A DNA stretch of 64,000 bases from DASTEQ01 sp040905185 (GCA_040905185.1 JBBDRZ010000001.1:186001-250000), one strand, 5' to 3'; shown: positions 23,754 through 33,355, counted from the stretch's first letter. The notes: generated by a model from the letters alone, not told the origin. Translations and numbers: made by a program.

Positions 23754-24841
23754 GGCGTGGTCGTCGCTCCGGCCGCCCGGTGGAGCAGCCACAGGAAGAA
23801 CGGGGCGCCGATCAGCGCCGTCACGACACCCACCGGCACCCCGCCCACCAGCCGGGCCGCCATGTCGGCCAGGACCAGGAGCGCGGCGCCGCCCAGGCAG
23901 CTCACCGGGAGCAGGAGCCGATGGTCGGGCCCGATCGCGAGTCGGACCAGGTGCGGAACCACCAGGCCGACGAAGCCGATCGTGCCTGCCAGGGCCACGG
24001 CCGCCGAGGTCACGAGGGTGGCCAGCAGGACGAGCCCGCGGCGGGCGCGCACGAGGTCAACGCCCAGACCGGCCGCGGCTTCGTCGCCGAGGAGGAGCAG
24101 ATTCAGGGTGCGCCAACGAAACAGCAGCCATGCCGAGCCGCCGAGTACCAGCGGGCCGGCCACCGCCAGCTCCGGGTAGCCGGCGCCTCCCAGCGAGCCG
24201 AGCAGCCAGCCCACGACCGAGGCCAGCGCCCGCCCGGAGCTGACCAGGAGCAGCGCGACCGCGGCCGCCAGCAGCGACGACACGGCGTACCCGGTCAAGA
24301 GCAGGGTCACCATGTTCGAACGTCCGCCCTGGCGGGCGACGACCAGCACCAGCGCCACCGCGCCCAACCCACCGGCGAACGCCAGCACCTGGGCCAGGCC
24401 GATCCCCAGCCAGGCTGTGCCGGCTCCCAGCGCCAGCGCGGGCACGAGGACCGGCGCGGTGATGGCCAGGACGGCCCCCAGCGAGGCGCCCGCCGCGGTC
24501 CCGATCACGTACGGATCGGCCATCGGGTTGCGGAGCAGAGCCTGAAACACGACGCCTGCGACGCCGAGGCCGGCGCCGACCAACGCCCCGGCCAGGACCC
24601 GCGGCAAACGGACCTCGAACAGGATCGTCGGAGCGGTCGAGGCCCAGGTCTCGGTAACCGGCAGGCCCAGCCGTTGACCGATGATCCCGATCGCCTCCGG
24701 CAGCCCGACCTCCACGCTGCCCAGGCCCACTGCCGCCACCACGGACGCCAGGAGCACCACCACGGCTCCCCCGATGACCAGCGTGGCCCGACCCAGGCTG
24801 GGTCCTCCAACCAGCGAACGAGTCGCGACCGAGGCGCGCAC
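23750..24841 (-). CDS. btuC: ABC transporter permease, BtuC/FecCD family
   Basis: A 363-residue permease with about ten hydrophobic helices. RLPRVLAGALVGAGLGVAG followed by QALLRNPMADPYVIGTAAGAS is the FecCD signature, and GTIGFVGLVVPHLVR is the loop that contacts the ATPase. The GTG at 24841 is the first plausible start after the binding-protein stop at 24850; the open frame upstream shadows that gene. It works with the adjacent ATPase and binding protein. Confidence 0.9.
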   Translation of the reverse strand: MRASVATRSLVGGPSLGRATLVIGGAVVVLLASVVAAVGLGSVEVGLPEAIGIIGQRLGLPVTETWASTAPTILFEVRLPRVLAGALVGAGLGVAGVVFQALLRNPMADPYVIGTAAGASLGAVLAITAPVLVPALALGAGTAWLGIGLAQVLAFAGGLGAVALVLVVARQGGRSNMVTLLLTGYAVSSLLAAAVALLLVSSGRALASVVGWLLGSLGGAGYPELAVAGPLVLGGSAWLLFRWRTLNLLLLGDEAAAGLGVDLVRARRGLVLLATLVTSAAVALAGTIGFVGLVVPHLVRLAIGPDHRLLLPVSCLGGAALLVLADMAARLVGGVPVGVVTALIGAPFFLWLLHRAAGATTTP

Positions 24842-24849
24842 GGACAGGC

Positions 24850-25803
24850 TCAGTCGAACCGCTCGGGGTGGATGGCCCGGGCCAGGGCTTCCAGGCCGTC
24901 CACGATACGCGGGCCGGGGCGGGTAATGACCGGGTCCTCGAGCATGACCACGACCCGCCCGTTCTGGACCGCGCTGATCGCGCCCCAACCCTGGCGTGCG
25001 GCCACGGCCTCCGGTGTGACCGACGCGTCGTAGGCGGCGTCGCCGAGCAGGATGAGCTCCGGATCGGCGGCCAGCAGGTCCTCGAGCGCGATCGAGAATG
25101 TCACCGAGTCGCCGGTGATCGGGTCACCGCCGGACAGCTCGATCAGGCTGGCCAGAAACGAGTCCCGGCCAGCGGTGTAGATCGCGCCTTCGAAGACGCC
25201 CACCTCGTAGAAGGTCCGTGGTCGCGCGGCTCCGGCCACGGCAACGCCCACGGCCGCGACGCGCACGCTGAGATTAGCGGTGAGCGAATCGGCCTGGTCA
25301 CGGGCGTTGATCGCTGCGCCGACCAGCTCGATGTCCTCGAGCACCTCGTCCAGCGATTCGGGGTACAGGACCAGGACCGGATAGCCGAGATCGGTCAGCT
25401 CGGTAATGACCGCGGTCGGCGTCAGCTCCTTGCCGGCGGCCAGAATCAGGTCGGGATCGGCGTCCACCACGAGCTCGATATCGACTACCGCGAAAATGAC
25501 GACGTCGGGGATGTCGGCCACCTCGGCCGGGTAATCGTCGAAATCGGTCACCCCAACCAGCCGGTCGCACGCGTCCAGGGCGCACACGATCTCGGTGTTC
25601 GATGGGGCCAGGCTGACGATGCGCTCGGGCTCGGCCGGCAGGGTCACCTGGCGCCCGGCGTCATCGGTCAATACCAGCGGGTAGGCCTCCGCCGATGGCG
25701 CCGTGGAGGCTGTCGGCGGGCTGAGGCTCGGGCTGGTCGGCTGGCAGGCGACCGCCAGGATCAAGAGGAGGGGGGCAAATGCCCGAATACGCCGTGCTGG
25801 CAT
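24850..25803 (-). CDS. btuF: corrinoid/metal-chelate ABC transporter substrate-binding lipoprotein
   Basis: A 317-residue periplasmic-binding-type protein. The signal sequence ends in the lipobox LAVAC (Cys ~20), then a Thr/Ser/Pro linker, then the BtuF-type fold with PERIVSLAPSNTEIVCAL and PDLILAAGKE. The ligand is assigned from the cobalamin riboswitch immediately upstream rather than from binding residues. GGGAG lies about 11 nt before the ATG. Confidence 0.88.
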   Translation of the reverse strand: MPARRIRAFAPLLLILAVACQPTSPSLSPPTASTAPSAEAYPLVLTDDAGRQVTLPAEPERIVSLAPSNTEIVCALDACDRLVGVTDFDDYPAEVADIPDVVIFAVVDIELVVDADPDLILAAGKELTPTAVITELTDLGYPVLVLYPESLDEVLEDIELVGAAINARDQADSLTANLSVRVAAVGVAVAGAARPRTFYEVGVFEGAIYTAGRDSFLASLIELSGGDPITGDSVTFSIALEDLLAADPELILLGDAAYDASVTPEAVAARQGWGAISAVQNGRVVVMLEDPVITRPGPRIVDGLEALARAIHPERFD

Positions 25804-25829
25804 CGTGATGTCACTCCCTTTCTCACGAG

Positions 25830-25977
<148 letters not shown>

Positions 25978-25989
25978 GGACCGATCCTA

Positions 25990-26271
25990 TCAGACCCCGG
26001 CGCCGACCTCGGCGTGGCCGTACAGCGGCGTTTCGCGGGCGGCATCGGAGAGCATGGGGTCGAGCATCTTCTGGATCGCCAAGGTGTGCGTGCAGCCCCC
26101 AGCCTGCTCGAACAGATGGCAGTCGCAATGCCACTGCTCCGTGTCCAGGGACACCTGGTGGGAACCGTTGTCGCCGGCGAAGGTGGCCTCCAGCCGGCGG
26201 ATGATCACGCGATCCGGCTCGTGCGCATAGCGCATCGCCTTCTCGACCTTGCCGATCATGCCCGAATGCAC
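25990..26271 (-). CDS. small SWIM zinc-finger protein
   Basis: A 93-residue protein whose centre holds WHCDCHLFEQAGGCTH, a SWIM motif (CxC-xn-CxH) predicted to bind zinc and nucleic acid or protein. The N-terminal half (KVEKAMRYAHEPDRVIIRRLEATF) fits the strand/helix that usually precedes SWIM. It lies directly upstream of the riboswitch, its stop touching the -10 region. The GTG at 26271 is chosen because GGAGGAG lies 7-8 nt upstream. A role in B12 metabolism is not shown. Confidence 0.75.
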   Translation of the reverse strand: MHSGMIGKVEKAMRYAHEPDRVIIRRLEATFAGDNGSHQVSLDTEQWHCDCHLFEQAGGCTHTLAIQKMLDPMLSDAARETPLYGHAEVGAGV

Positions 26272-26286
26272 GTCGCAACTCCTCCA

Positions 26287-26317
26287 GGCGCCCGGGGGCG
26301 CCTCTTCGTAGGCGCCC
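26287..26317 (-). terminator. mutually exclusive GC hairpins between pgi and the SWIM gene
   Basis: Minus strand: GGGCGCCT (26317-26310) can pair with AGGCGCCC (26304-26297), or the latter can pair with the following GGCGCCT (to 26287). Only one hairpin can form at a time. No T tract follows; the SWIM ribosome site GGAGGAG comes directly after. It may end pgi transcripts or modulate the SWIM gene. Confidence 0.4.
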
Positions 26318-26318
26318 G

Positions 26319-27491
26319 TCAGTCCGACCTGGCGAGCCGCTCCTTGAGCATTGCCAGCAGTGTAACCGGGGTCGGGTCGGTCTGGTAGAGGATGGCGAGG
26401 TAGACGCTGACCAGGTCACCCCACGCCACCCCGGATAGGACGCGGGCCAGCTGGGAGGGGCCTTCCGCTCGCACGGTCGCCCGGTTGGTGGCCCGTTCCC
26501 CGAGCAGCTCCTCGACCACCCGATAGCGGGCGGTGATGTGCGGCGCCTCGGCCGGGTCGCGGATCTCGATCACGAAGAGCGCGCCCGCCAGCTCACGCGG
26601 GTTGAGCGAGCCTTCGATCGCGTTGTGGTTGGCCTCCGGCATCGGCTCGTAGGCCGCCCACGACTTGGCGTTCTCGTTGAACTGCGTCTTCCAGCGACGG
26701 GCCACCGGGGCCATCGGCCCCGCGCCGTAGACGACCGGGATGCGACCGAACACGCTCCACGCGAGCTGCTTGGCAGGGTTGGCGTCGGTCTCGACCCCGG
26801 GCCCCATCCGCTCGAGCATCTCGTCCAGGACGGCCACCACCGGTCCCAGCGGGTCGGGATCGGTGATCAGGCCGGCGGCCCCCAGCAGCTCGTGCAGCAG
26901 GCCGACCGACCAGCCCAGGGCGGCGCGCGGCTGTCCGGGCTCGTCGTAGCGCAGCCACGGCGTTCCTTCGGCCTCGGCGTGGCGGCCGAGGGCGCCGCCG
27001 GTGGCGATCACCACCAGGGGCAGCCCCCGCGCCCGCGCCTCGGCGGCCGCGGTCAGCGTCTCAATCGTCTCCCCTGAGTGCGAGGCGGCCACGACCAGGG
27101 TTCGCTCCCCGATTCCACTCGGCAGGTGGTAGTCGCGCTGGACGATGAGCGGCACGCGAAGCCGCTCCCCGGCCGCGGCGGCCACCAGGTCGGCCCCGAT
27201 CGCGGAGCCGCCCATCCCCAGCACCACCACCAGATCCACCGACCGATGGCGGTCGGTGAGGTTCAGGCCCGCCGCCGCCTGGCGAGCCTTCGCGAGCTGG
27301 CGCGGCAGGTCCCGAACCCGGCCCAGCATGTCCTCGCGGTCGATGCGCGCCACGACCGCGGGCGAGTCGAGTGTGATTGCCTCGTCGAGCGCGGGCGGAG
27401 AGTCGGGATCGGGCCCGTCTTCGTCCTCGGGCCGGCGCCCGGGTTCCTCGTCGGGGTGCTTGTAGCCGAAGAAATCGCGGGCGTCGCTCAT
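26319..27491 (-). CDS. bifunctional phosphoglucose/phosphomannose isomerase
   Basis: A SIS-domain isomerase of 390 residues that interconverts glucose-6-P or mannose-6-P with fructose-6-P. The first SIS domain has VVVLGMGGSAIGADL and VAASHSGETIETL; the C-terminal domain has NENAKSWAAYEPMPEANHNAIEG, close to the archaeal/actinobacterial bifunctional family and including its catalytic Glu and His. The ATG at 27491 overlaps the mutase stop by 4 nt. Together with manC and the phosphohexomutase it supplies mannose-1-P and GDP-mannose precursors. Confidence 0.88.
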   Translation of the reverse strand: MSDARDFFGYKHPDEEPGRRPEDEDGPDPDSPPALDEAITLDSPAVVARIDREDMLGRVRDLPRQLAKARQAAAGLNLTDRHRSVDLVVVLGMGGSAIGADLVAAAAGERLRVPLIVQRDYHLPSGIGERTLVVAASHSGETIETLTAAAEARARGLPLVVIATGGALGRHAEAEGTPWLRYDEPGQPRAALGWSVGLLHELLGAAGLITDPDPLGPVVAVLDEMLERMGPGVETDANPAKQLAWSVFGRIPVVYGAGPMAPVARRWKTQFNENAKSWAAYEPMPEANHNAIEGSLNPRELAGALFVIEIRDPAEAPHITARYRVVEELLGERATNRATVRAEGPSQLARVLSGVAWGDLVSVYLAILYQTDPTPVTLLAMLKERLARSD

Positions 27492-28945
27492 GCGGGCGAT
27501 GCGGCCGCGGTCGCAATCCGGCGGCCCTCGGCCAGGAGTGCTTCGACATCCTCCGGCGATCGGGCCTCCACGTAGATCCGGAGCAGCGCCTCCGTGCCGC
27601 TGAACCGGATGAGGAGCCATGACTCGTCATCCCGGTGGAACTTGTACCCGTCCGCGGTGTCCAGCGCCTGGCGACGAACCACGGGGCGTCCCGCCAGCGC
27701 TTCGGGCGACTCGTGCTCGAGTCGGGCCAGCGTTTCACGTCGAATGGACGGGTACTCGTCGCGCGAGAAGCGGACGTCGATCCGGTTGTAGTAGGACGGC
27801 CCGGCCAGGGCCTGAAGCTCGGCCAGGACCTCGGAGGCGCGGCGGGCACGGGACAGCCACAGATCGAGCAGGAACAAGCCTGCCGCCAGCCCGTCGCGCT
27901 CCGGGATGTGCATCCCGAAGCCGAACCCGCCGGACTCCTCGCCCCCGATCACCGCTCCCGTCTCGGCCATCTTGGGGCCCACGAACTTGAAGCCGACCCC
28001 GGTCTCGTGGGCCTGGGTCCCGAAGCGCTCCGCCAGGCGCCGGACCATGGAGGTGGTGGTCACCGTGTACACCGCCGGACCCACCATGCCTCGGACCTCG
28101 AGCAGGTACCAGTACAGGAGGCCGTACACCTGGAGCTGGTTGACGAACACGCCCTCCTCGGTGGCCATGCCCACCCGGTCGGCATCGCCGTCGAGGGCGA
28201 TCCCGATGTCGGCGCCCCAGGCTGGGATCTCGGCCAGCCACTTGTCGATGTTGGGGCGGATCGGCTCCGGATTGACCCCTCCGAAGTACGGGTTCCGCTC
28301 GGTGTGGAGCTCGCGGATGGTGAGGTTGCCGCCGTCCAAGAGGCGGCTGAGCCAGCCGGCACCGGAGCCCCACATCGGCTCCACCAGGACCTTGCCGCGC
28401 GACCCGCGAATGCGGTCGATGTCCACGATCGAGGCGAGCTGATCGCGGAACCGCGGGTAGGGGTCGAAGATCTCCACCAGGCCGCCGGACACCGCGTCCT
28501 CGTATTCGCGCCGGGGTGGCGCTTCGGTCTCGGGGTAGCGGTCCATGGTGGCCTCGATGGCGGCCAGCATGCCGGGGGCCGCCGCGCCGCCGGTGTCGGC
28601 CTTGACCTTGAAGCCGTTGTCGGTCCACGGGTTGTGGCTGGCCGTGATGACGATCCCGGCGCCGGCCCCTAGCTCGCGGGTGAAGTACGAGACGACCTGG
28701 GTCGGGACCGCGCCCGGCGGGGTCATGCTCCGAATGCCGTGGGCGGCCAGCACCTCGACACAGGCGCGCGCGAAATGCTCCGAGGCGAACCGGCGGTCGT
28801 GTGCCACCACGACGCCGCGTTCGCCGGTGCCCTGCTCGTGAAGGAAGTCGGCGACTGCGCGGGCACAGCGACGGACGTTGTGGAAGGTGAAGTCCTCGGC
28901 GATGGCCGCACGCCAGCCATCGGTCCCGAAGCGAATCGTGGTCAC
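27488..28945 (-). CDS. phosphoglucomutase/phosphomannomutase
   Basis: An alpha-D-phosphohexomutase of 485 residues. The phospho-serine lies in ITASHNPWTDNG, the metal-binding loop is ALDGDADRVG, the sugar-binding loop is GGEESGGFG, and the phosphate-binding loop near the end is RFSGTEALLRIY. It moves phosphate between C6 and C1 of glucose or mannose; which sugar is preferred cannot be read from sequence. It begins 8 nt after the acyltransferase stop. Confidence 0.93.
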   Translation of the reverse strand: MTTIRFGTDGWRAAIAEDFTFHNVRRCARAVADFLHEQGTGERGVVVAHDRRFASEHFARACVEVLAAHGIRSMTPPGAVPTQVVSYFTRELGAGAGIVITASHNPWTDNGFKVKADTGGAAAPGMLAAIEATMDRYPETEAPPRREYEDAVSGGLVEIFDPYPRFRDQLASIVDIDRIRGSRGKVLVEPMWGSGAGWLSRLLDGGNLTIRELHTERNPYFGGVNPEPIRPNIDKWLAEIPAWGADIGIALDGDADRVGMATEEGVFVNQLQVYGLLYWYLLEVRGMVGPAVYTVTTTSMVRRLAERFGTQAHETGVGFKFVGPKMAETGAVIGGEESGGFGFGMHIPERDGLAAGLFLLDLWLSRARRASEVLAELQALAGPSYYNRIDVRFSRDEYPSIRRETLARLEHESPEALAGRPVVRRQALDTADGYKFHRDDESWLLIRFSGTEALLRIYVEARSPEDVEALLAEGRRIATAAASPA

Positions 28946-28953
28946 GGGCAGGC

Positions 28954-29616
28954 CTATGGTAGCCGCCGCTCGACCGCCGCTGTCACCTCGTCCAGGGCGG
29001 ACTGGAGTAAGGCGCTGAGCGGGCGCAGCGGGGCGCGAGGATCGACCACGAGGCGCTCCCCGGCCACGAGCTCAAGTCGAGAGAAGGGCAGCGGGAGGAG
29101 CTGGCGGTCCCACCGGCTCCGGAGACGGACAGCCGGACGGGCCCGCACCGCCAGGGGGAGGATCGGCAGACCGGCCTGGCGGGCGACGATCAGGGCTCCC
29201 GGCTTGGCGACCCGGTAGGGGCCCCACGGCCCGTCAGGGGTGACGACCACCGAGAAACCGGACGCGCCCAGGTCCCCCAGGCGTCGGGCCAGCCCCCGAC
29301 CGGCTGTCGCATCACGCTCATCGGGCAGGGGGAGGATGGCCGCCTGCCCCGGGGGACGGATAAGCGACTCGAAGATGGTCTGGATCACGGTTCCGCGCGA
29401 GGTCTGGGTCGTGAATGACGCGTGCGACAGGTCACCCCGGCGCGCGGCGGCCACCACGAACAGGGCCAGGTTGTACTCATGCCAGAAGGTCAGCACCGCC
29501 TGCTCGCGGGTGACCGGACCAATGCGAGCCGTGCGCGAGACGAGCCGCAGGTACCACGCCAGCAGGCGACCCGCCAGGCGGGCCCTAGAGGTAGCGGTCG
29601 CCGGTGGCCTCGGCAA
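28954..29616 (-). CDS. DUF374/lysophospholipid acyltransferase-like protein
   Basis: A ~220-residue membrane-associated protein of the DUF374 type. The region VLTFWHEYNLALFVVAAARR replaces the usual WH acyltransferase motif, TTQTSRGTVIQTIFESL matches the second block, and VVTPDGPWGPYRVAKPGAL the third. It probably transfers an acyl chain to a lipid or glycolipid precursor. No ATG is available between the manC stop and the conserved part; the TTG at 29616, 32 nt inside manC, is the best guess. Its neighbours are sugar-nucleotide genes. Confidence 0.7.
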   Translation of the reverse strand: MPRPPATATSRARLAGRLLAWYLRLVSRTARIGPVTREQAVLTFWHEYNLALFVVAAARRGDLSHASFTTQTSRGTVIQTIFESLIRPPGQAAILPLPDERDATAGRGLARRLGDLGASGFSVVVTPDGPWGPYRVAKPGALIVARQAGLPILPLAVRARPAVRLRSRWDRQLLPLPFSRLELVAGERLVVDPRAPLRPLSALLQSALDEVTAAVERRLP

Positions 29617-30649
29617 TCTCGTCCAAGATGGGCTTGATCTCCTCGGCCCGATCGCGGGCACAGACCAGGAGCGCGTCGGGGGTGTCGACGATGATGACAT
29701 CGCGCAGGCCGACCGTGACCACCAGCCGCTCCCCGCCGTGGACGAGGACCCGTTCCGAACCGCGGTCCAGATGCTGGCCCGAAGCCACCAGGCTCTTGCC
29801 GCTCTGCCGGCTGAGCGCCTCCAACAGGGCAGACCAGGAGCCGATATCCGACCACCCCGCGTCGAGTCCCACGACGGCCATCCGACCCTCCGCCGCCGCC
29901 GGCTCTGCGATGCCCGAGTCGATACTGATGGCAGGCAGCAGCTCGAGGATCGCGCGCGCATCGGTCTGCCAGCCAGGGGTCCGCGGAATGCGCCCGATCT
30001 GGTCCAGCGCCTCTGCCAACGCCGGCTGGAAGCGCTCCACGGCCTGCCGGAAGGCGTAGCCGCTCCACACGAACACGCCCGCGTTCCACAGCGCGCCGGC
30101 CGCGACCAGCTCCTTGGCGGCCTTCGGATTCGGCTTCTCGACGAACGCGGTCACCGCCGCCGTTCCGGTGGCGAACAGCTGCTCGCCGCGGGTGAGGTAG
30201 CCGTAGCCGGTGGCCGGATGGGTCGGGACCACGCCCAGGACGACCAGATAGCCGCGCTCGGCGGTGACGACCGCCTCGCGCAGGGCGTCCACGAACGCGT
30301 CGGCGTCGGCGACGTGGTGGTCGGCCGGCAGGACGATTGCCACCTCGTCCGCCTGGCGGCGAGCCAGCAGCGAGCCGAGGCCGGCCGCGACGGCCGTCGA
30401 GCGAGCCAGCGGCTCGCCCAGGATGTTGCCCTCCGGAATCTGGGGCAGCTGGCGCACGGTGGCGTGGACGTGGGACTCGGCGGTGATGACGTAGATGTCG
30501 TGGGGGCGGAGCATCGGCTCAAGGCGCGCCACGGTCTGCTGGAGCAGGCTGGCATCTCCCGTCAGCGGCAGCAGCTGCTTGGGAGCCTTGCGGCGGGACA
30601 GGGGCCACAGCCGGGTCCCCGACCCACCGGCCATGACGAGGGCGTACAT
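29585..30649 (-). CDS. manC: mannose-1-phosphate guanylyltransferase
   Basis: Makes GDP-mannose from mannose-1-P and GTP. A nucleotidyltransferase of 354 residues with N-terminal VMAGGSGTRLWPLSRRKAPKQ, then LPADHHVAD, FVEKPN, NAGVFVW and the C-terminal DAGWSDIGSWSALLE. The ATG at 30649 has GGCGGA upstream. No isomerase domain is fused, consistent with the separate pgi/pmi gene. Confidence 0.92.
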   Translation of the reverse strand: MYALVMAGGSGTRLWPLSRRKAPKQLLPLTGDASLLQQTVARLEPMLRPHDIYVITAESHVHATVRQLPQIPEGNILGEPLARSTAVAAGLGSLLARRQADEVAIVLPADHHVADADAFVDALREAVVTAERGYLVVLGVVPTHPATGYGYLTRGEQLFATGTAAVTAFVEKPNPKAAKELVAAGALWNAGVFVWSGYAFRQAVERFQPALAEALDQIGRIPRTPGWQTDARAILELLPAISIDSGIAEPAAAEGRMAVVGLDAGWSDIGSWSALLEALSRQSGKSLVASGQHLDRGSERVLVHGGERLVVTVGLRDVIIVDTPDALLVCARDRAEEIKPILDEIAEATGDRYL

Positions 30650-30662
30650 CGTTCCGCCGGCT

Positions 30663-31514
30663 CTAGTCGCTGTCGGCCAGGGTCTCGGCCTCCAGCCGCT
30701 CGCCAAGCTCGGTGGTGCGCCGATAGGCAGCCCACACCGCGTCGGACAGGACGGTGCGCAGGCGCCCCTTCTCGAGCTCGTAAATCGCGGCCGCGCTCGT
30801 CCCGCCGGGGGACGTCACCGCGTTGCGCAGCTGGGCGGGGTGGAGATTCGAGGCAGCCGCGTACTGGCTGGAGCCGACCAGCGTCTCCGCCACCAGGTCG
30901 TGCGCCAGCTCACGCGGAAAGCCCAGGTGCACGCCGGCGTCCACCAGGGCTTCCATGACCGAGAACAGGTACGTCGGTCCCGTCCCCGACAGGGCGGTGG
31001 CCATGGCCACGAAGTTCTCATCCTCGACCTGCCGTTCGTCGCCCAGGGCGCGTAGGACCGCGCGCGCCAGGTCGCGCTGGGCGGCGCTGCAGGCCGGCGC
31101 CGCGGCCCAGACCGCGATGCCCTTCCGGATCTGGGCCGGGGTGTTGGGCATGGCCCGCACCACCGCCGAATGGCGCAGGCCCGTGCTCAATGTGCGCAGC
31201 GTGGCGCCGGCCACGATGGACAGCACCACCTGGCCGTCGCGGAGCGCGTCCGCCAGCTCGCGCATCACGGCGCGCAGCATCTGGGGCTTCACCGCCAGGA
31301 CCACGATGTCCGCGTCCGCCACCGCGTCACGGTTTCGGGCCACGACCTGGATGTGATGCTCGGTGGCGAGGGCCGTGCGACGCTCCCGCCGCGGGTGGGA
31401 TGCCACCAGGGACGACGGGCGCACCGCCCGGTCGGCCAGGAGCCCCGTGATCATGGCCTCTGCCATCACCCCGGCACCCACGATCCCGACCTTCATATGG
31501 CGGTGATCGGTCAT
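30663..31514 (-). CDS. proC: pyrroline-5-carboxylate reductase
   Basis: Last step of proline synthesis. The 283-residue protein has the Rossmann start VGIVGAGVMAEAMI, VKPQ, RAMPNTPA and ALSGTGPTYLFSVMEALVDAGV, and the conserved VTSPGGTSAAAI. The ATG overlaps the upstream TPR-like gene by 4 nt. It is followed by manC after 13 nt. Confidence 0.95.
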   Translation of the reverse strand: MTDHRHMKVGIVGAGVMAEAMITGLLADRAVRPSSLVASHPRRERRTALATEHHIQVVARNRDAVADADIVVLAVKPQMLRAVMRELADALRDGQVVLSIVAGATLRTLSTGLRHSAVVRAMPNTPAQIRKGIAVWAAAPACSAAQRDLARAVLRALGDERQVEDENFVAMATALSGTGPTYLFSVMEALVDAGVHLGFPRELAHDLVAETLVGSSQYAAASNLHPAQLRNAVTSPGGTSAAAIYELEKGRLRTVLSDAVWAAYRRTTELGERLEAETLADSD

Positions 31515-32143
31515 GCGTCCTCCGAGCCCGAGAACGCGCGGACCGGCCGCTCGGTGCCGCGCAGCTCGCGGGCGGCAGCGATCTCCTCCGTCGGGGCACC
31601 GCAGCGCTCCAGCAGATCAACCGCGATGCGCGCCAGTTTTCGAGCCGCTGTCACGTTCCCCAGCTCCAGTTCCGCGCGGCCCATGCCGTTGGCCGCCAGG
31701 CCTTCCTCGCGCTCGGCGCCGAGGTCGCGGGCCTCGCTGATCGCCTCGGCATAGTAGCGCCGGGCGCTGGCCGGATCGCCACCCGCCACGCGCAGGTCGC
31801 CGATCCGTCGTGCCGCCCGGGTGGCCTGGAGCGCCATCTCGGCCCGCTCAAAGTGCCACATTGCCCGATGGGCCCACAGGTCAGCCGCCCACCACTGCTC
31901 CGCCGCAATCCCCGCCTCGGCCGCGGCCATGGCCGCGGCTCCAGCGCGGCGCTGGTCGCCGTCGCGCTCAGCATCCAGGTAGGGCGCCGCCAAGGGGCTG
32001 CGGCGGAGCGCGACCGGGAGCTCCCCGAGCCGCTCCACCGGTGGCGTGGGCGCGCCCGCCAGGCCTCGAACCCAGGCCGCCAGGCGGGACAGGGGGCCAG
32101 GCGGGGGGGGACCCCAACGAATCGGAAGGTGGGTCCCCGTCAC
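31511..32143 (-). CDS. TPR-like hypothetical protein
   Basis: A 210-residue, Ala/Arg-rich helical protein. From about residue 60 on, repeated helix pairs of the kind AEQWWAADLWAHRAMWHFERA and ARRYYAEAISEARDLGAEREEG look like degenerate tetratricopeptide repeats. GTG 32143 overlaps the metK TGA, which fixes the start; the open frame upstream shadows metK. No enzymatic motif is visible. It sits between metK and proC with 4-nt overlaps on both sides. Confidence 0.7.
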   Translation of the reverse strand: MTGTHLPIRWGPPPPGPLSRLAAWVRGLAGAPTPPVERLGELPVALRRSPLAAPYLDAERDGDQRRAGAAAMAAAEAGIAAEQWWAADLWAHRAMWHFERAEMALQATRAARRIGDLRVAGGDPASARRYYAEAISEARDLGAEREEGLAANGMGRAELELGNVTAARKLARIAVDLLERCGAPTEEIAAARELRGTERPVRAFSGSEDA

Positions 32144-33348
32144 GCAGGGGCCCCCGCCAGACCGGCCGCATGGCGCAGCTCGTCGGCGAGGTCGGTACGC
32201 TCCCAGCTGAGATCGAGGTCGGACCGGCCGAAGTGGCCGTAAGCCGCAATGGGTCGGTAGATTGGCCGGCGGAGATCCAGCCGCTCGATGATGGCCCCCG
32301 GACGGAGGTCCACCACGCTCCCGATCGCGGCCCCGATCACCGAATCGGGAACCCCTCCGGTTCCGAACGTGTCGACGTTGAGGGCCAGTGGGTGCGCCAC
32401 GCCAATGGCGTAGGCGACCTGGATCTCGCATCGCGATGCCAGCCCGGCGGCGACCACGTTCTTCGCGACCCATCGCGCGGCATACGCTCCGCTGCGATCG
32501 ACCTTGGTCGGGTCCTTGCCGGAGAAGCTCCCCCCACCGTGTCGGGCCATGCCCCCATACGTGTCGACAATGATTTTGCGGCCGCTGAGCCCCGAATCAC
32601 CGGCCGGCCCACCGAGCACGAACCGGCCAGTGGGATTCACGAGCAGCCGGATCTCGCCATCGCGCTGGTCCGGGGGAATGACGACGTCCACGACCTCTTC
32701 GCGGATCGCGTCAGTCAGCTCGGTCGCGACCTCGACCGCCGCGTCATGCTGGGTGCTGATGAGCACGGTCCGCACGCCGATCGGACGTCGGTCGGGCCCG
32801 TAGGCGACCGTGACCTGGCTCTTGCCGTCCGGCCGCAGGAACGGGACCACGCCACGGCGCCGAACCGTCGCCAGCCGGCGGCACAGCTCGTGGGCGAGCT
32901 GGATCGGCATCGGCATCAGATCGGGCGTCTCATCGGTGGCGTAGCCGAACATCATTCCCTGGTCGCCCGCGCCCAGCTCCGCGGGGTCTTCCCCCGAGCG
33001 CTCCTCGTACGCATGGTCGACGCCCATGGCGATGTCCGGGGACTGGCCCTTGATGAGCGAGGTGACCGACAGGGTGTTGGCGTCGAAGCCCAGGCTGGAG
33101 TCGTCATACCCGATCTCACGCACGGTGCGGCGCACGATGCCTTCGACGTCCACCAGGTGCGATGTCGTCAGCTCGCCGAGGACGATGACCGTCTCGGTCG
33201 TGGTGGCAACCTCGATCGCCGCGCGGGCCACGGGGTCCGCCGCCAGCACGTCGTCGAGGATGGCGTCGGCGATCGCGTCGGAGACCTTGTCCGGATGGCC
33301 TTCGGTCACCGATTCCGAGGTGAACAGATGCCGTTCAGCGTCGATCAA
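32140..33348 (-). CDS. metK: S-adenosylmethionine synthetase
   Basis: Makes SAM from methionine and ATP. A 402-residue enzyme whose N-terminus HLFTSESVTEGHPDKVSDAI is diagnostic; GAGDQGMMFGYA and GGGSFSGKDPTKVDRS follow. The start is taken as TTG 33348, because TACACT lies 7 nt upstream and the family N-terminus begins there; the open frame to 33504 is not supported. A SAM riboswitch is not seen. With ahcY and apt nearby it forms a methyl-cycle neighbourhood. Confidence 0.93.
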   Translation of the reverse strand: MIDAERHLFTSESVTEGHPDKVSDAIADAILDDVLAADPVARAAIEVATTTETVIVLGELTTSHLVDVEGIVRRTVREIGYDDSSLGFDANTLSVTSLIKGQSPDIAMGVDHAYEERSGEDPAELGAGDQGMMFGYATDETPDLMPMPIQLAHELCRRLATVRRRGVVPFLRPDGKSQVTVAYGPDRRPIGVRTVLISTQHDAAVEVATELTDAIREEVVDVVIPPDQRDGEIRLLVNPTGRFVLGGPAGDSGLSGRKIIVDTYGGMARHGGGSFSGKDPTKVDRSGAYAARWVAKNVVAAGLASRCEIQVAYAIGVAHPLALNVDTFGTGGVPDSVIGAAIGSVVDLRPGAIIERLDLRRPIYRPIAAYGHFGRSDLDLSWERTDLADELRHAAGLAGAPA

Positions 33349-33355
33349 GGGTCCG

